Positions 11,640 through 23,439 of a DNA stretch of 64,000 nucleotides are shown in pieces. The stretch's first letter is position 1. Each line of letters opens with the position of its first letter. This DNA comes from Haliclona indistincta. Its lineage: Eukaryota > Porifera > Demospongiae > Haplosclerida > Chalinidae. The notes beneath the pieces are model-generated. The model saw only the letters and a list, made by a program, of their open reading frames with translations, had not been told where the DNA came from and made no database searches. Both the position numbers and the translations under genes were made by a program. The stretch lies in contig OZ024788.1 in the NCBI GenBank assembly GCA_964017065.1, positions 10,848,457 to 10,912,456 on the forward strand. Direction: 5' to 3'.

Positions 11640-11770
11640 GCTCTCCTCTATTCTTCTTTTCTACCGTCTGCTCTATATCTAGCCCGATGGGTTGACGGCC
11701 AGCACCATCTCAGCTTCGGCCCCGGTGCTGCTGCCACCCTGCTCAGCGATGCTCTCACTTCTCTTTCCTA
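11640..11770 (-). pseudogene. Copy of amplified 'EMVLA' exon, unit A first copy
   Basis: Nearly identical to 3950-4080, apart from one missing C near 11683 that shifts the frame, and to 17240-17400. It lies about 900 bp from the related block at 12530-12650, so each unit carries the block twice. Confidence 0.4.
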
Positions 11771-12104
11771 TCAAAGCACCCATTAATTTTAGCACTCACG
11801 TGTAAATTTAAATTTACTGACGTAAACAATAAATAACAATAACAATACATAAGTTCATTAGAACAAAGTTGACATTTCAAAGTGTGTAAATACACTGCTT
11901 CTGCAGCTGTCAATCTCAGGGTTCTTGGAATGCAAATTGCACTTTCATGTACAACTTTTATTTCGAGATTTTTGAAGAGACGTTGTTGATATTTGACTTT
12001 TTAATCACAAACACAAAACAAATTAAACTAAAAGTGCACGTGTATGCATTAAAAAATCAGGGATAGCTACTATTTAAGTCTTCGAGTGCTTCTTCCTCAT
12101 CTTC

Positions 12105-12359
12105 TCATCCTCCAATCTGACACACACCATGTCTACTCCGTCTGCGTTCTCTGCTACGTGATCGGCGAGAGGGTGGAGCTTGACAGTGGCTGCGTGGTCC
12201 TCTCAACCCAGATGCCGTCCTGCTGCTGCAATGAATGGCATCCTCCCTAGTGTCCCTGCTGTCAGACCGTCGAGTCAAGGGCTGGAGGGTGCTGCGATGC
12301 ACAGTACGGTCATCTTCGTCAATGGTGTTGGACTCGGACTCGCTGTCTTCTTCACACAA
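12105..12359 (-). pseudogene. Acidic/RS-rich exon fragment, unit A
   Basis: Translation starts CEEDSESESNTIDEDD and ends in an RS-rich tail (PPSRRSRSRERRRSRHG) with VCQIGG and a stop. It is the longest continuous version of the RS block. The stop arises where unit B has CGA GGA. Repeated Ser-Glu and Arg-Ser segments suggest a low-complexity nuclear protein tail; no domain is recognised. Confidence 0.4.
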
Positions 12360-12529
12360 TTAATTGTTTGAAATAAAGTGAGGATCACAGCTCTTATGTT
12401 TGTGTTGATTAAAGTAGCGAAGGCCATGATATCGACTCCCTCTCACCACACACCAGGCATAGCTGTCTCTTCTCCTCTTTCTCTTAGTTGCTCTTCATCA
12501 TAGATCACTGTTGTTATCGATTTTATTTC

Positions 12530-12650
12530 TTGCTGTCCTCCATTCTTCTTCTCTACCGTATTCTCTATATCTTGTCCCGATGGGGCGACGGCCAGCACCA
12601 TCTCAGCTTCAGCCCCAGTGCCGCCGTCGCCCTGCTCTTGCTACTTGTCT
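12530..12650 (-). pseudogene. Copy of amplified 'EMVLA' exon, unit A second copy
   Basis: Minus-strand relative of 18160-18330: EMVLAV core followed by GQDIE and TVEKKN-like text. It sits between the RS exon and the 180-aa ORF, the same order as in unit B. Confidence 0.4.
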
Positions 12651-12932
12651 TTCCCAAAAAAGGCAACCATTAATTTTAGCACGCTCGTGTAAATTAAAAT
12701 TTACTGACGTAAACAATAAACAAACATTACAATAAATAACAATAATAATAATTAGTTCATTAGAACAAAGTTGACATTTCAAAATACACTCCTTCTACAG
12801 CTGTCAATCTCAGGTTCTTTGGAATGCAAAATGCACTTTCTCTAATGTCGTCTTTTCTTTCGTTCTATCCTATATTTCTTCCTGGTCTCCTCTTCCTTTT
12901 CTTGCTCTCCATCATTCTTGAGATGGAGGAGA

Positions 12933-13475
12933 TCAGGAAGGCCCTGGCCTTGAAGTGCTATGAGATGAGACAGATTGGGAAGTGAGGCGAGACCGCTTTG
13001 CTGGTGGTGATGATGGTACAGCGGCTCGGATTGGACATGGCCGAGGGCGAACAGGACCAGGAGTCGATGGTGCAGCAACTGCCCTGATGTTGAGAAACCT
13101 CTCCCAACGGCCAGACCAAAGACCAATCTGATTAAACAGTGTAGCCATGTTCTCTTTCTGAAGTTGAGAGAGGTCATTGGTGTTTGTACCATGGACTATA
13201 CTGCGGTCGAGAATACTGGCATGAAGGTTAATGGCTCTGGTTACAAAGTCGTCAACAGATACTTCCATTGCTACATAGCAGCCTCGTGGTGGTGATGTGA
13301 AAACGTGCATTGTTGCCCATTTTACCTGAGCAATGCTTAAGTTGGTGACCACGGTAATCTCTGCTCTATAGCCAGTCAGGAGTCGATAATTTCGGTTGCT
13401 GATAGTGCTCAGTTTACAGATGCTGGAGTATACGGCCTCGAACCGATTCCGGAAGGTCGCGATGTTAGTCGGCAT
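12933..13475 (-). pseudogene. Hypothetical protein, unit A copy, premature stop (180 aa)
   Basis: The first ATG is at 13473-13475 (MPTNIATFRNRFEAVYS); an in-frame TAA lies just upstream. The protein has a helical N-terminal half (TISNRNYRLL, DLSQLQKENMATLFNQIG) and a Pro/Arg-rich tail with a basic patch PPAKRSRL that suits nuclear localisation. Unit B reads TGG where this copy has TGA after RPGPS, so this copy is truncated by a nonsense change relative to the 238-aa paralogue. No domain is recognised. Conservation of the frame between the two copies suggests former coding function. Confidence 0.5.
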
Positions 13476-13837
13476 TTGGTATCCACCAGGCAATTGAGCT
13501 TATTCCTTTTGTGTTGAAAAGGTCTAAAGCCTTCTCTCCTGCTGGACAAATTGATAGCCTCAATTTGAAGGTTTTGTCTTTCACAGCTGTTATAGAACCT
13601 CTAACAAACACAACACAAACAAATTATAAGCTTTGACTAGGTGGAGCAGCCTGGGATAGACAACCATCTTATATTCAGTGTTGCACAAATGGAGCTAGTA
13701 CTCGACTGACCCTACATTTTGATTAAGCATAGGTACTTGGGCACCTTGACTATTTCGGCCAATGGGGCTGAGTGCTATCAGTGGGATGTTATCGCTGGAG
13801 TAGTTGAGGCCGATGTCCTGTCTGCTGGCAGATTGAA

Positions 13838-14322
13838 CAGAGAGAGCGGAACATTACTCACCCATTGTCCTCTGGATAGCTGCACATGTGATCACTGCAG
13901 CTTCACATCTGTGATGCACCTGGTAGTATCGGGAAGAGGGGGTTCGTTCTACATGTGCTCACCCAGCCTCTCTATTGCGTCTGGAGTGGAGCCTTGCTGG
14001 ATGAAAGCGGTAGCCCCGGTCTTGCAGCATGATGTCTGTGTAGGCAAGTTCGTCAGATTGTAGTACTTTGTGTGATCCTCTAATTCAAAATTTCAAACAA
14101 AATTCATTATCAGTGTGCAATAGGTAGTACAGTTTAACTGAAATTCTCTCACTGTATTACACAAAACTTTTCACTAACTTGCTGAGATACTTAGCACATG
14201 TGCTCCATCATTCTATTGGTTTCTTCATCTCTAAACTCATTTACGGTTCTCATTCATATCCTTTATTATCCTACATAATCATATCCTTTGATTGTGTGTT
14301 CAAGAACAAAATTAATACTTTA
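13838..14322. repeat. 485-bp block present in unit A, absent from unit B
   Basis: Unit B joins AGAGAG directly to CTTTATATTCCG at 19515-19527, whereas unit A has about 485 bp in between. No terminal inverted repeat or target duplication is obvious, so either insertion in A or deletion in B is possible. Part of the minus strand (13840-14060) is weakly recombinase-like: it contains KTGATAFIQQGSTPDAIERLG, reminiscent of the region around the catalytic Arg of tyrosine recombinases, but with a stop soon after. Confidence 0.5.
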
Positions 14323-15579
14323 TATTCCGTATATCTGAGATTGTTAGATCTGAGGTCACAAGTCATACGCACAACTATATTACTTCTGTCCGTTGCACAA
14401 AATAAGTAATCGTCTAGTTATAATCTTCTAGTTAGTTACACTATAAGATTATTGAAGAGTGATCATAAATGTCGTTGACTGATTATACTTGAAGAGTGAG
14501 TAACAAGATGAGTCAGTACTTCAGTGACAACTTCAGTCAGATTACAAATGCAGTTCGGTAACAACCTTCTTCTCCTTCGCTGTAGTGATCGTGATAGCTT
14601 GAACATACTTAGATCACTACTTCTTGGATATTCATCATTCCGACCTTTTGTCTGACTCGGCTAAGCTGGACGTCTTCAAAATCTGATTCAGAGCAACTTT
14701 CATAGTTACTAACAACCTTTCCATTCCAATACTGCAGTGCATTTATTATCTCGAGTTTTGTTAAGATGGAAGATTGACAGAAACGTTGGTCTCACGAACC
14801 TTTTCGAACATCTTTGTTCACCAGATAAATCTGTTCAGATAAAAAAGTATATCCGTAAAACAAACATTAATCTTTTACCCACGTTTACCCTCTTCCTTTC
14901 CAATCTCTTTCTTCTTGTCTGTCAACATTATGACCTACAAGAACAGAGTTCGCAAAACAAGACAATGAACAAGCCAGTAGACAGGGAGGGTTCGGACGAA
15001 CCGCCCAGGCTACCCAACATCATAATTATAAAGAATGCATCGAAGAGAGCATAACAGTTTGAAAAGAATATTTAAGTTTGCAAATAACATGACAGTTTGA
15101 AATTTACGGTTTGTTATTAAGCTGTTCAGAAGAACATTGCAGTTTGAGAAGAGCTTGCTGGATAGCTATCACAGTTTGTCGACAATCAAACTACTCCAAA
15201 TTCTCCATGTCCTCCGAATGACAGTGTCGTGTATCGCCTAAACGAGGGATATGTCTCATGCTCTGTTGGCAACCTCAAATTGAGTGAAAAAGTTGAGGCA
15301 TTAGCAAGTGTGCTTTCACATGTGCCTCAATTGTAATGTGTCAGGAAAAAAATTGACTACACCACTGGACTCTTTATTTCTTTTCAGATGTTTGCGCGTT
15401 GAAATTGATGCATTGAAGTCTCTAACCATCAACTTAAACTTCACTAAATCATCTGCTGATTGTTCTAAAGTGTCGAATTTGTACTGGCGACAAACAGTAA
15501 CTATTAATAACACTGTTCAGGAATAATTATATTTTTTAAAGAGAAGATTATCAGCACGAGCCACACCTGCTGGGCTCTC

Positions 15580-16299
15580 TTCCTTTTCTCCTTTCTGTTC
15601 CACTTAGCTTCTTTGTATCCTTTTGTCGTCTTCTTCTGGTGTGACAGTTTGCGACAGCATGCTCAAGGCATGAGTAAACGTTCGTGCAACCTGTTGGGCA
15701 GCATATCAAATGCGTAGAATGCGCTCAGTAGGTACAGGGGAATTTTTACCACCTCATCTACTTCACACACTACCATGCGGTCGACAATTAAGAAAGATTG
15801 AAAGCTAGTATCCTCTCTAATCGCAACATACTGCTTCATTTGGACAGTATTCTTTCCCCCTATACTGGGCATGACCAGTCTGCTTGTTCATTGGTTGATT
15901 ACAGATACGACATGAATGGACATTTCTTGGCTTTGGCATAACAGCGGAAGTAGTTGGATTGATAGAGGCACTCATAAGAATGGACCCCTTGCTGTCGCTG
16001 TACTCTTCTGTTGATCAATTTTAGAAGTCAGCATATCTTTCATTAAATATCTGATGAGATGGTATGTTCTCTACGTTCCACGGATTGTTTGTTTGTCTTT
16101 TGTATAGTTGTCACACAATGGGGCATGTATGATCTGTAGGTCCTCCCTCGCTGTCCTTTATTGTGAAATATTCGTCACTGTCACCGTATGTTGACGTGAC
16201 ACATGCAAGAAGATCCGGTAGTCTTGACAACACATCACGCACATAGAGCAAGAAACCACTGCATTTTAGGCTAGTCACAGATAGGTGCTGGTTTGTCAA
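15580..16299 (-). pseudogene. DUF6729-like C-terminal fragment, unit B
   Basis: Paralogue of 9969-10683. It reads CSGFLL.YVRDVLSRLPDLLACVTSTYG, then EYFTIKDSEGG, then after stops the Cys cluster, and in a second frame KQYVAIREDTSFQSFLIVDRMVV. The tail is frameshifted earlier than in unit A (AFDMLPNRLHE instead of AFDICYPTGCTNFY). Confidence 0.5.
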
Positions 16300-17211
16300 G
16301 CTTCTTTTGCTCGTCTCCTGCGTAAGTACCAGTCTTTAGGCTTCTGCCCAGTACAAAATGATGTTCTCCTTTAGCGTATTGACGGAGAATCTTTCTCTAC
16401 TCAGCGTTGCTCTGGGTATCCCGCGGCATGATGGTAGACTTTAATACCACAAGACTACAAAAGTAAGAAGAAACTAAACTTGCCAGATGTAAACTTATCC
16501 CAAAACACAGTAGACACGAGACTTTGAATGCTCTTCTTTTATTACAAAATCTGCAAGGAATACGTAAGGTCAAAACTAGCCATAGAGATCGTGAATGTCA
16601 CTAGGAAAAACAATGCCTCTATTCTTTTTTTTTCAAGCTCCCTCCTCTTTTTCTTTTCTAGTTGCTATTTTCTTCACTGTGTCTTGGTCGTCTTCTTCCT
16701 CTGCTCTAGCATCATTGGACCCATTTCAAGTACATTACTTCGTTTTCAAACATCTTTGTTTACCAGATAATAAAAGTATATCCGTAAAACTATCATTGAA
16801 GAGAGCATAACAGTTTGAAAAGAATATTAAAGTTTATAAAGAACATAGCAGTTTGATAATTACAGTTTGTTATTAAGCTGTTCAGTGAAATTACATCAAA
16901 CTACTCCATGTCTTCTGAACATTGCAGAACATTGCAGTTTAAGAAGAGCTTGTAGCTCAATTGTAAGCCTGTCCACTTGCAACTTCAGGATTCGGTTTTC
17001 CTCCATCAACCTAACCTCCTTTACTGAGCTACTGAAAAAAAAATTAACTGCATTCCCCAGTTATCATGGTTTGTCGACAATCAAACTACTCCAAATCCTC
17101 CATGTCCTCCAAATGACAGTGTCGTTTATCGCCTAAACAAGGGATATGTCTCATGCACTGTTGGCAACCTCTAAATGAATGAAAACTTTTGAGACATTAG
17201 CAAGTGTGCTT

Positions 17212-17412
17212 TCACATGTGCCTCAATTTCTTTGATCGTTTCGATTTTATTTCTTGCTCTCCTCTATTCTTCTTTTCTACCGTCTGCTCTATATCTAGCC
17301 CCGATGGGTTGACGGCCAGCACCATCTCAGCTTCGGCCCCGGTGCTGCTGCCACCCTGCTCAGCGATGCTCTCACTTCTCTTTCCTAACAAAGCACCCAT
17401 TAATTTTAGCAC
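17212..17412 (-). pseudogene. Copy of amplified 'EMVLA' exon, unit B first copy
   Basis: A 66-codon open stretch: MGALLGKRSESIAEQGG, then EAEMVLAV, SGLDIEQTVEKKN and a Lys-rich end. It is the most open version of this block. It is related to 3950-4100 and 11640-11770. Confidence 0.4.
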
Positions 17413-17689
17413 TCGCGTGTAAATTTAAATTTACTGACGTAAACAATAAATAACAATAATAATAATAAGTTCATTAGAACAAAGTTGACATTTCAAAGTG
17501 TGTAAATACACTCCTTCTACAGCTATCAATCTCAGGTTCTTTGGAATGCAAATTGCACTTTCATGTACAACTTTTATTTCGAGATTTTTGAAGAGACGTT
17601 GTCGATATTTGACTTTTTAATCACAAACACAAAACAAATTAAACTAAAAGTGCACGTGCATGCATTAAAAAATCAGGGATAGCTACTAT

Positions 17690-17990
17690 TTAAGTCTTCG
17701 AGTGCTTCTTCCTCATCTTCTCCTCGTCCTCCAATCTGACACACACCATGTCTACTCTGTCTGCGTTCTCTGCTGCGTGATCGGCGAGAGGGCGGAGCTT
17801 GACTGTGGTGGTGGTGGCTGCGCAGGGTCTCCTCTCAACCCAGATGCCGTCCTGCTGCTGCTGCTGTGAGTGACGTCCTCCCTAGTGACCCTGCTGTCAG
17901 AGCGTCGAGTCGAGACCCGTTGGTGGGCTGGCGATGCACAGCACGGTCATCTTCGATGATGTTGGACTCGGACACGCTGTCTTCCTCACA
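17690..17990 (-). pseudogene. RS-rich exon fragment, unit B
   Basis: This copy retains CGA GGA after QIGG and so continues into an acidic tail (GEDEEEALEDLNSSYP, stop), which the other copies lose. Upstream, the CAC/CAG-rich stretch near 17810 puts the RS tail and the preceding DSRVTRED segment in different frames. Each paralogue is therefore broken at a different point. Confidence 0.4.
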
Positions 17991-18076
17991 CAATTAATTG
18001 TTTGAGATAAAGTGAGAACCACAGCTCTGATGTTGGTGTTGATTAAACTAGCGAAGGCCATGATATCGACTCCCTC

Positions 18077-18330
18077 TCACCACACACCAGGCCTGGCTGT
18101 CTCTTCTCCTCTTTCTCTTAGTTGCTCTTCATCATAGATCACTGTTGTTATCGATTCTATTTCTTGCTGTCCTCCATTCTTCTTCTCTACCGTCTTCTCT
18201 ATATCTTGCCCCAATTGGGCGACAGCCAGCACCATCTCAGCTTCAGTCCCAGTGCCGCCGTCGCCCTGCTCTTGCCAGTGCCGCCGTCGCCCTGCTCTTG
18301 CTACTTGTCTTTCCCAAAAAAGGCAACCAT
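18077..18330 (-). pseudogene. Copy of amplified 'EMVLA' exon, unit B second copy
   Basis: Open for about 85 codons: TEAEMVLAVAQLGQDIEKTV, then KKNGGQQEIES and YDEEQLRERGEE. Unit B has a short tandem duplication of TGCCGCCGTCGCCCTGCTCT here (18253 and 18280) that unit A lacks. Confidence 0.4.
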
Positions 18331-18423
18331 TAATTTTAGCACGCTCATGTAAATTAAAATTTACTGACGTAAACAATAAATAAACTAACATTACAATAAA
18401 TAACAATAATAATAATTAGTTTA

Positions 18424-19140
18424 TTAGAACAAAGTTGACATTTCAAAATACACTCCTTCTACAGCTATCAATCTCAGGGTTCTTTGGAATGCAAAATGCA
18501 CTTTCTCTAATGTCGTCTTTTCTTTCGCTCTATCGTATATTTCTTCCTGGTCTCCTCTTCCTTTTCTTGCTTTCCATCGTTCTTGAGATGGAGGAGACCA
18601 GGAAGGCCCTGGCCTTGAAGTGCGATGAGATGAGACAGATTGGGAAGTGAGGCGAGACCGCTTTGCTGGTGGTGATGATGGTACAGCGGCTCGGATTGGA
18701 CGTGGCCGAGGGCGAACAGGACCAGGAGTCGATGGTGCAGCAACTGCCCTGATGTTGAGAAACCTCTCCCAACGGCCAGACCAAAGACCAATCTGATTAA
18801 ACAGTGTAGCCATGTTCTCTTTCTGAAGTTGAGAGAGGTCATTGGTGTTTGTACCATGGACTATACTGCGGTCGAGAATACTGGCATGAAGGTTAATGGC
18901 TCTGGTTACAAAGTCGTCAACAGATACTTCCATTGCTACATAGCAGCCTCGTGGTGGTGATGTGAAAACGTGCATTGTTGCCCGTTTTACCTGAGCAATG
19001 CTTAAGTTGGTGACCACGGTAATCTCTGCTCTATAGCCTGTCAGGAGTCGATAATTTCGGTTGCTGATAGTGCTCAGTTTACAGATGCAGGAGTATACGG
19101 CCTCGAACCGATTCCGGAAGGTCGCGATGTTAGTCGGCAT
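18424..19140 (-). CDS. Hypothetical protein, unit B copy (238 aa)
   Basis: The start is the ATG at 19138-19140 (MPTNIATFRNRFEAVYSC). It matches the unit A copy to RPGPS but reads TGG instead of TGA and continues with SPPSQERWKARKGRGDQEE, a basic region and a hydrophobic end (AVEGVYFEMSTLF). Predicted features are helical N-terminal half, basic PPAKRSRL patch and charged C-terminus. No domain is recognised; the upstream stop and lack of a clear promoter leave open that this is one exon of a mobile-type gene. Confidence 0.5.
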   Translation of the reverse strand: MPTNIATFRNRFEAVYSCICKLSTISNRNYRLLTGYRAEITVVTNLSIAQVKRATMHVFTSPPRGCYVAMEVSVDDFVTRAINLHASILDRSIVHGTNTNDLSQLQKENMATLFNQIGLWSGRWERFLNIRAVAAPSTPGPVRPRPRPIRAAVPSSPPAKRSRLTSQSVSSHRTSRPGPSWSPPSQERWKARKGRGDQEEIYDRAKEKTTLEKVHFAFQRTLRLIAVEGVYFEMSTLF

Positions 19141-19980
19141 TTGGTATCCACCAGGCAATTGAGCTTATTCCTTTTGTGTTGAAAAGGTCTAAAGCCTTCT
19201 CTCCTGCTGGACAAATTGATAGCCTCAATTTGAAGGTTTTGTCTTTCACAGCTGTTATAGAACCACAACCTAACAAACACAACCTAACAAACAAATTATA
19301 AGCTTTGACTAGGTGGAGCAGCCTGGGATAGACAACCATCTTACATTCAGTGTTGCACAAATGGAGCTAGTACTCGACTGACCCTACATTTTGATTAAGC
19401 ATAGGTACTTGGGCACCTTGACTATTTCGGCCAATGGGGCTGAGTGCTATCAGTGGGATGGTATCACTGGAGTAGTTGAGACCGATGTCCTGTCTGCTGG
19501 CAGATTGAACAGAGAGAGCTTTATATTCCGTATATCTGAGATTATTAGATCTGAGGTCGCAAGTCATACGCACAACTATATTACTTCTGTCCGTTGCACA
19601 AAATAAGTAATCTTCTAGTTAGTTACACTATAAGATTATTGAAGAGTGATCATAAATGTCGTTGACTGATTATACTTGAAGAGTGAGTAACAAGATGAGT
19701 CAGTACTTCAGTGACAACTTTAAATGCAGTTCGGTAACAAGCTTCTTCTCCTTCGCTGCAGTGATCGTGATAGCTTGAACATACTTAGATCACTACTTTT
19801 TGGATATTCATCATTCCGACCTTTTGTTCTGACTCGGCTAAGCTTGACGTCTTCAAAATCTGATTCGGAGCAGCTTTCATAGTTACTAACAACCTTTCCA
19901 TTCCAATACTGCAGTGCATTTGTTATCTCGAGTTTTGTTAAGATGGAAGATTGACAGAAACGTTGGTCTCACGAACCTTT

Positions 19981-21140
19981 TCAAACATCTTTGTTCACCA
20001 GATAAATCCGTTCAGATAAAAAAGTATATCAGTAAAACAAACATTAATCTTTTACCCACGTTTACCGTCTTCCTTTCCAATCTCTTTCTTCTTGTCTGTT
20101 GACATCATGACCTACAAGAACAGAGTTCGCAAAGCACGACAATGAACAAGCCAGTAGACAGGGAGGGTTCGGACGAACCGCCCAGGCTACCCAACATCAT
20201 AATTATAAAGATTGCATCGAAGAGAGCATAACAGTTTGAAAAGAATATTTAAGTTTGCAAATAACATGACAGTTTGAAATTTACGGTTTGTTATTAAGCT
20301 GTTCAGATGAACATTGCAGTTTGAGAAGAGCTTGCTGGATAGCTATCACGGTTTGTCGACAATCAAACTACTCCAAATCCTCCATGTCCTCCGAATGACA
20401 GTGTCGTGTATCGCCTAAACAAGGGATAGGTCTCATGCTCTGTTGGCAACCTCAAAATGAGTGAAAAATTTGAGGCATTAGCAAGTGTGCTTTCACATGT
20501 GCCTCAATTTCGATGTGTCAGGAAAAAAATTGACTACACCACTGGACTCTTTATTTATTTTCAGATGTTTGCACGTTGAAATTGATGCATTGACGTCTCT
20601 AACCATCAACTTAAACTTCTCTAAATCATGTGCTGATTGTTCTAAAGTGTCGAATCTGTACTGGCGACAAACAGTAACTATTAATAACACTGTTCAGGAA
20701 TAATTATATTTTTTAATGAGAAGATTATCAGCACGAGCCACACCTGCTGGGCTCTCTTCCTTTTCTCCTTTCTGTTCCTCTTAGCTTCTTTGTATCCTTT
20801 TGTCGTCTTCTTCTGGTGTGACAGTTTGCCACAACATGCTCAAGGCATGAGTAAACGTTCATGCAACCTGTTGGGTAGCATATCAAATGCGTAGAATGCG
20901 CTCAGTAGGTACAGAGGAATTTTTACCACCTCATCTACTTCACACACTACCATGCAGTCGACAATTAAAAACGATTGGACGCTAGTTTCCTCTCTAATCA
21001 ACACATACTGCTTCATTTGGACAGTATCTTTCCCCCATACTGGGTATGACCAGTCTGCTTGTTCATTGGTTGATTACAGATACGACATGAATAGACATTT
21101 CTTGGCTTTGACATAACAGCGGAAGTAGTTGGAGTTGTAG
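19981..21140. repeat. Tandem segmental duplication, partial unit C
   Basis: Matches unit B at offset 5,177 until about 21140, where GTTGGAGTTGTAGAGGC departs from GTTGGATTGATAGAGGC. It carries only the start of the unit, including the minus-strand Cys-cluster fragment near 20840-21110 (frameshifted). Confidence 0.8.
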
Positions 21141-21249
21141 AGGCAATCGTAGGCGACGAGTTTTTTCAATTCAATAACTGATTGTATATACGAATTTTCT
21201 ATTTAATCAACACATAGTCTGAGTGTTTGTGGATTGGAGTGTTCGTAAA

Positions 21250-21534
21250 TTACAGGATGGACACTAATAGCATAGTCGGCTTCTGCGGTAGACAGAAGAC
21301 ATATGATAGAAGATCCGGTAGTCTTGACAACACATCACACACATAGAGAGCAAGAAACCACTGCATTTTAGGCAAGTTGCGGATAGGTGCTTGATTGTCA
21401 AACATAGGAACACCTTGATGAAGTGACTGCGGACATCTCTGACAGTTGGACAGAAGCTGTATGTGCCTATCCATCCAGTGTGTGCTGTGTGCCTCGTGGA
21501 TCATGTGCTGAATGGTAGTCGTGCTATTTCTCAA
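21250..21534 (-). pseudogene. DUF6729-like domain fragment
   Basis: Open minus-strand stretch containing RNSTTTIQHMIHEAHSTHWM, then SNCQRC and IRNLPKMQWFLALYVCDVLS. In the DUF6729-type proteins I recall, an RTLGNS motif with a His/Trp-containing helix is followed by a Pro-Ile/Leu-Pro-x2-Trp block and DVLxR; the order here matches. It lacks the upstream zinc-ribbon part and ends in unrelated sequence. Confidence 0.55.
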
Positions 21535-22671
21535 TGTACGACCACAAAGTATAGAAATAATTGACTTGTAGTAGTCAGCCTCTTGCTATTTTACAGGGAC
21601 CGGACCCTCTTGTATGTCAAAGCTACTACGCTGTTTTATTATGCACATTGACTATAATAAACAGTTACGTAGCTATAAGAGGAGGGTGATGAATGGAGAT
21701 ATTAGAGAAAGTCGTATCAGTGGCATGTACCTGCAGGTCTACTGCACTCCTCGTCGACGTTGGGACACTGGGCCAACGGCTGCCTATATGAGGACCCAAT
21801 AGTGAAGACATCTTGCTGTTGCAATCAGAATGATGTTACTACATTCCAAGCTTATTGTTCTCCTTTGTTGACCTTCACTGCACTTTTCTGTTACATCTAA
21901 ACGTTTTAAATCAGTAACTATAAGATCAATTAGGCGATCTGCAGCACAAAGAAAGAGGTGCAAATTATCTATTACTACATTCTTTAAAGTTATGTTACAA
22001 AAAACGAGGAGTGTGACTATCATTGAATTTGTTCCAAGCTCACGGTTCTCCTTTGTTGACCTCTTCTGCTGTTCATTCAGTAGAGACCATTTTTTTATCA
22101 ATATCAGGACATAGCAGCCGTTCTCGGTAATATGTGCCGTGCTGATACCACGTGGTACTGATACCATGTGGTGGCAGTCAGATTGTCAATGGGCCTGAAG
22201 TAGTTTTTCTGGGATTCTGACCAGATACACGAATAATTGGAAGTTGCACTGTCTATTCCTGCAGTATAGTAATGATCAAGAATGATAACACTTCTCAATG
22301 AAAATGTGGCAACAGATGTTTCTTGCTCAGAACAAATTCAAAATTTTCACTTTCAAATTTTTGGTTTTAAATAATAAACAGTACAAAACTAACAAAAGGA
22401 GGAGAAGAGAGCCCTGCCAAGCTTGTCAACTTTGTCCCAACCACAAATATTATTTATTAACAAGTATAATCGCGTCCTCTTGGGGTACCTCGCCCTCTTG
22501 CTTGTCAGAACTCCCTATCGAGAACGACCAAAGAATTTTAATAGTATGCTGTTCAAATTTCACTCCAAAGTAGTGCCAGTTGATTGAATCAGTTGGGCAC
22601 TGCGATCAACATAATCATCATTGTTGTCTTCAGAGTCAGCAGTGTCGCTGTTATTCTGCAATTCAGGTGAC

Positions 22672-22948
22672 CTACAATAGTTTATTATTTACCTCATCAC
22701 CACTGGCATCCGACTCACAACTTGGGGGCACAATCGTAATGCTCTCCTCTTCTCTTTGAGGCAGAACAAGACTCCCATCCTCCCCCTCTTCAACACCATT
22801 CAGTCCATTTTCAACATCGACATCCAGATCTGGATTGAAGCCATTGCCAGACTGGGCATACAAGTATTCTGCACCAAAGAGCTCGCCAGTGTACTGAGAT
22901 GGCAGCTGAAATTTAGCCAGAGTCTTCTTACTGGAAAGTTCTTCACTT
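22672..22948 (-). pseudogene. Isolated exon of DUF6729-like gene (ELFGAEYL block)
   Basis: The minus strand reads LAKFQLPSQYTGELFGAEYL then YAQSGNGFNPDLDVDVEN and an acidic tail with SGDEVNNK and a stop. This is the best preserved copy of the block decayed at 1553-1660. In the family this segment follows the catalytic-like core. It stands alone here, so it is an orphaned exon. Confidence 0.5.
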
Positions 22949-23439
22949 CAATGAAACAGTATATGCCGCTTTAGAGAGCATGAATGATTGTTTTGTGAAT
23001 AATATCTAGTTACAAATTATTATTAAAAAAACGATGTCATGCCTATGAAGCTGTGGTTTGTCTCATGTAGAGAGAGTAACAGCTAAGTCAATAGTGATGC
23101 AATAATAGTGATGAATGAGTTAGTAATCACGAGTCAGCGTCGACATCTTTGTGTACGCTTACGTTTCTCATAGTCTTTCCTGATTTTTACCCTTTCCTCT
23201 TCGTCTATTCTTGCCAAAATCTTGCACTGTCTAATCCTGCAGTACAGTAATGATCAAGAATAGTAACACTTCTCAAAGAAAATGTGTTTCTCGCTCGGAG
23301 CTCAATTAAAAAATTTGGTATCTTCATTTTTTTGTTTGAATAAGTAATAGATAATACAAACTCACAAAAACTCGAGGTGCTGCTCTCCCATTTCCCCTTC
23401 CTGTTGTTTGTTCATCAAAAATTTAATGGAAGAAAATCC

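Larger units (their letters stand above)
9380..14810. repeat. Tandem segmental duplication, unit A
   Basis: Matched landmarks sit at a constant offset from unit B: 9671 and 15308 (5,637), 10492 and 16111 (5,619), 12842 and 18507 (5,665), 13719 and 19391 (5,672). After an indel of about 490 bp at 13838-14322, present here and absent from B, the offset drops to 5,177. Boundaries are approximate. The unit contains only minus-strand exon fragments of mobile-type genes and no intact host gene. Confidence 0.85.
14811..19980. repeat. Tandem segmental duplication, unit B
   Basis: Second copy of the large unit, offset 5.6-5.7 kb from unit A and 5,177 bp from unit C (14737 and 19914, 15308 and 20485). 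The order of fragments is the same as in unit A: Cys-cluster fragment, first EMVLA block, RS exon, second EMVLA block, 238-aa ORF. Boundaries are approximate. Confidence 0.85.
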
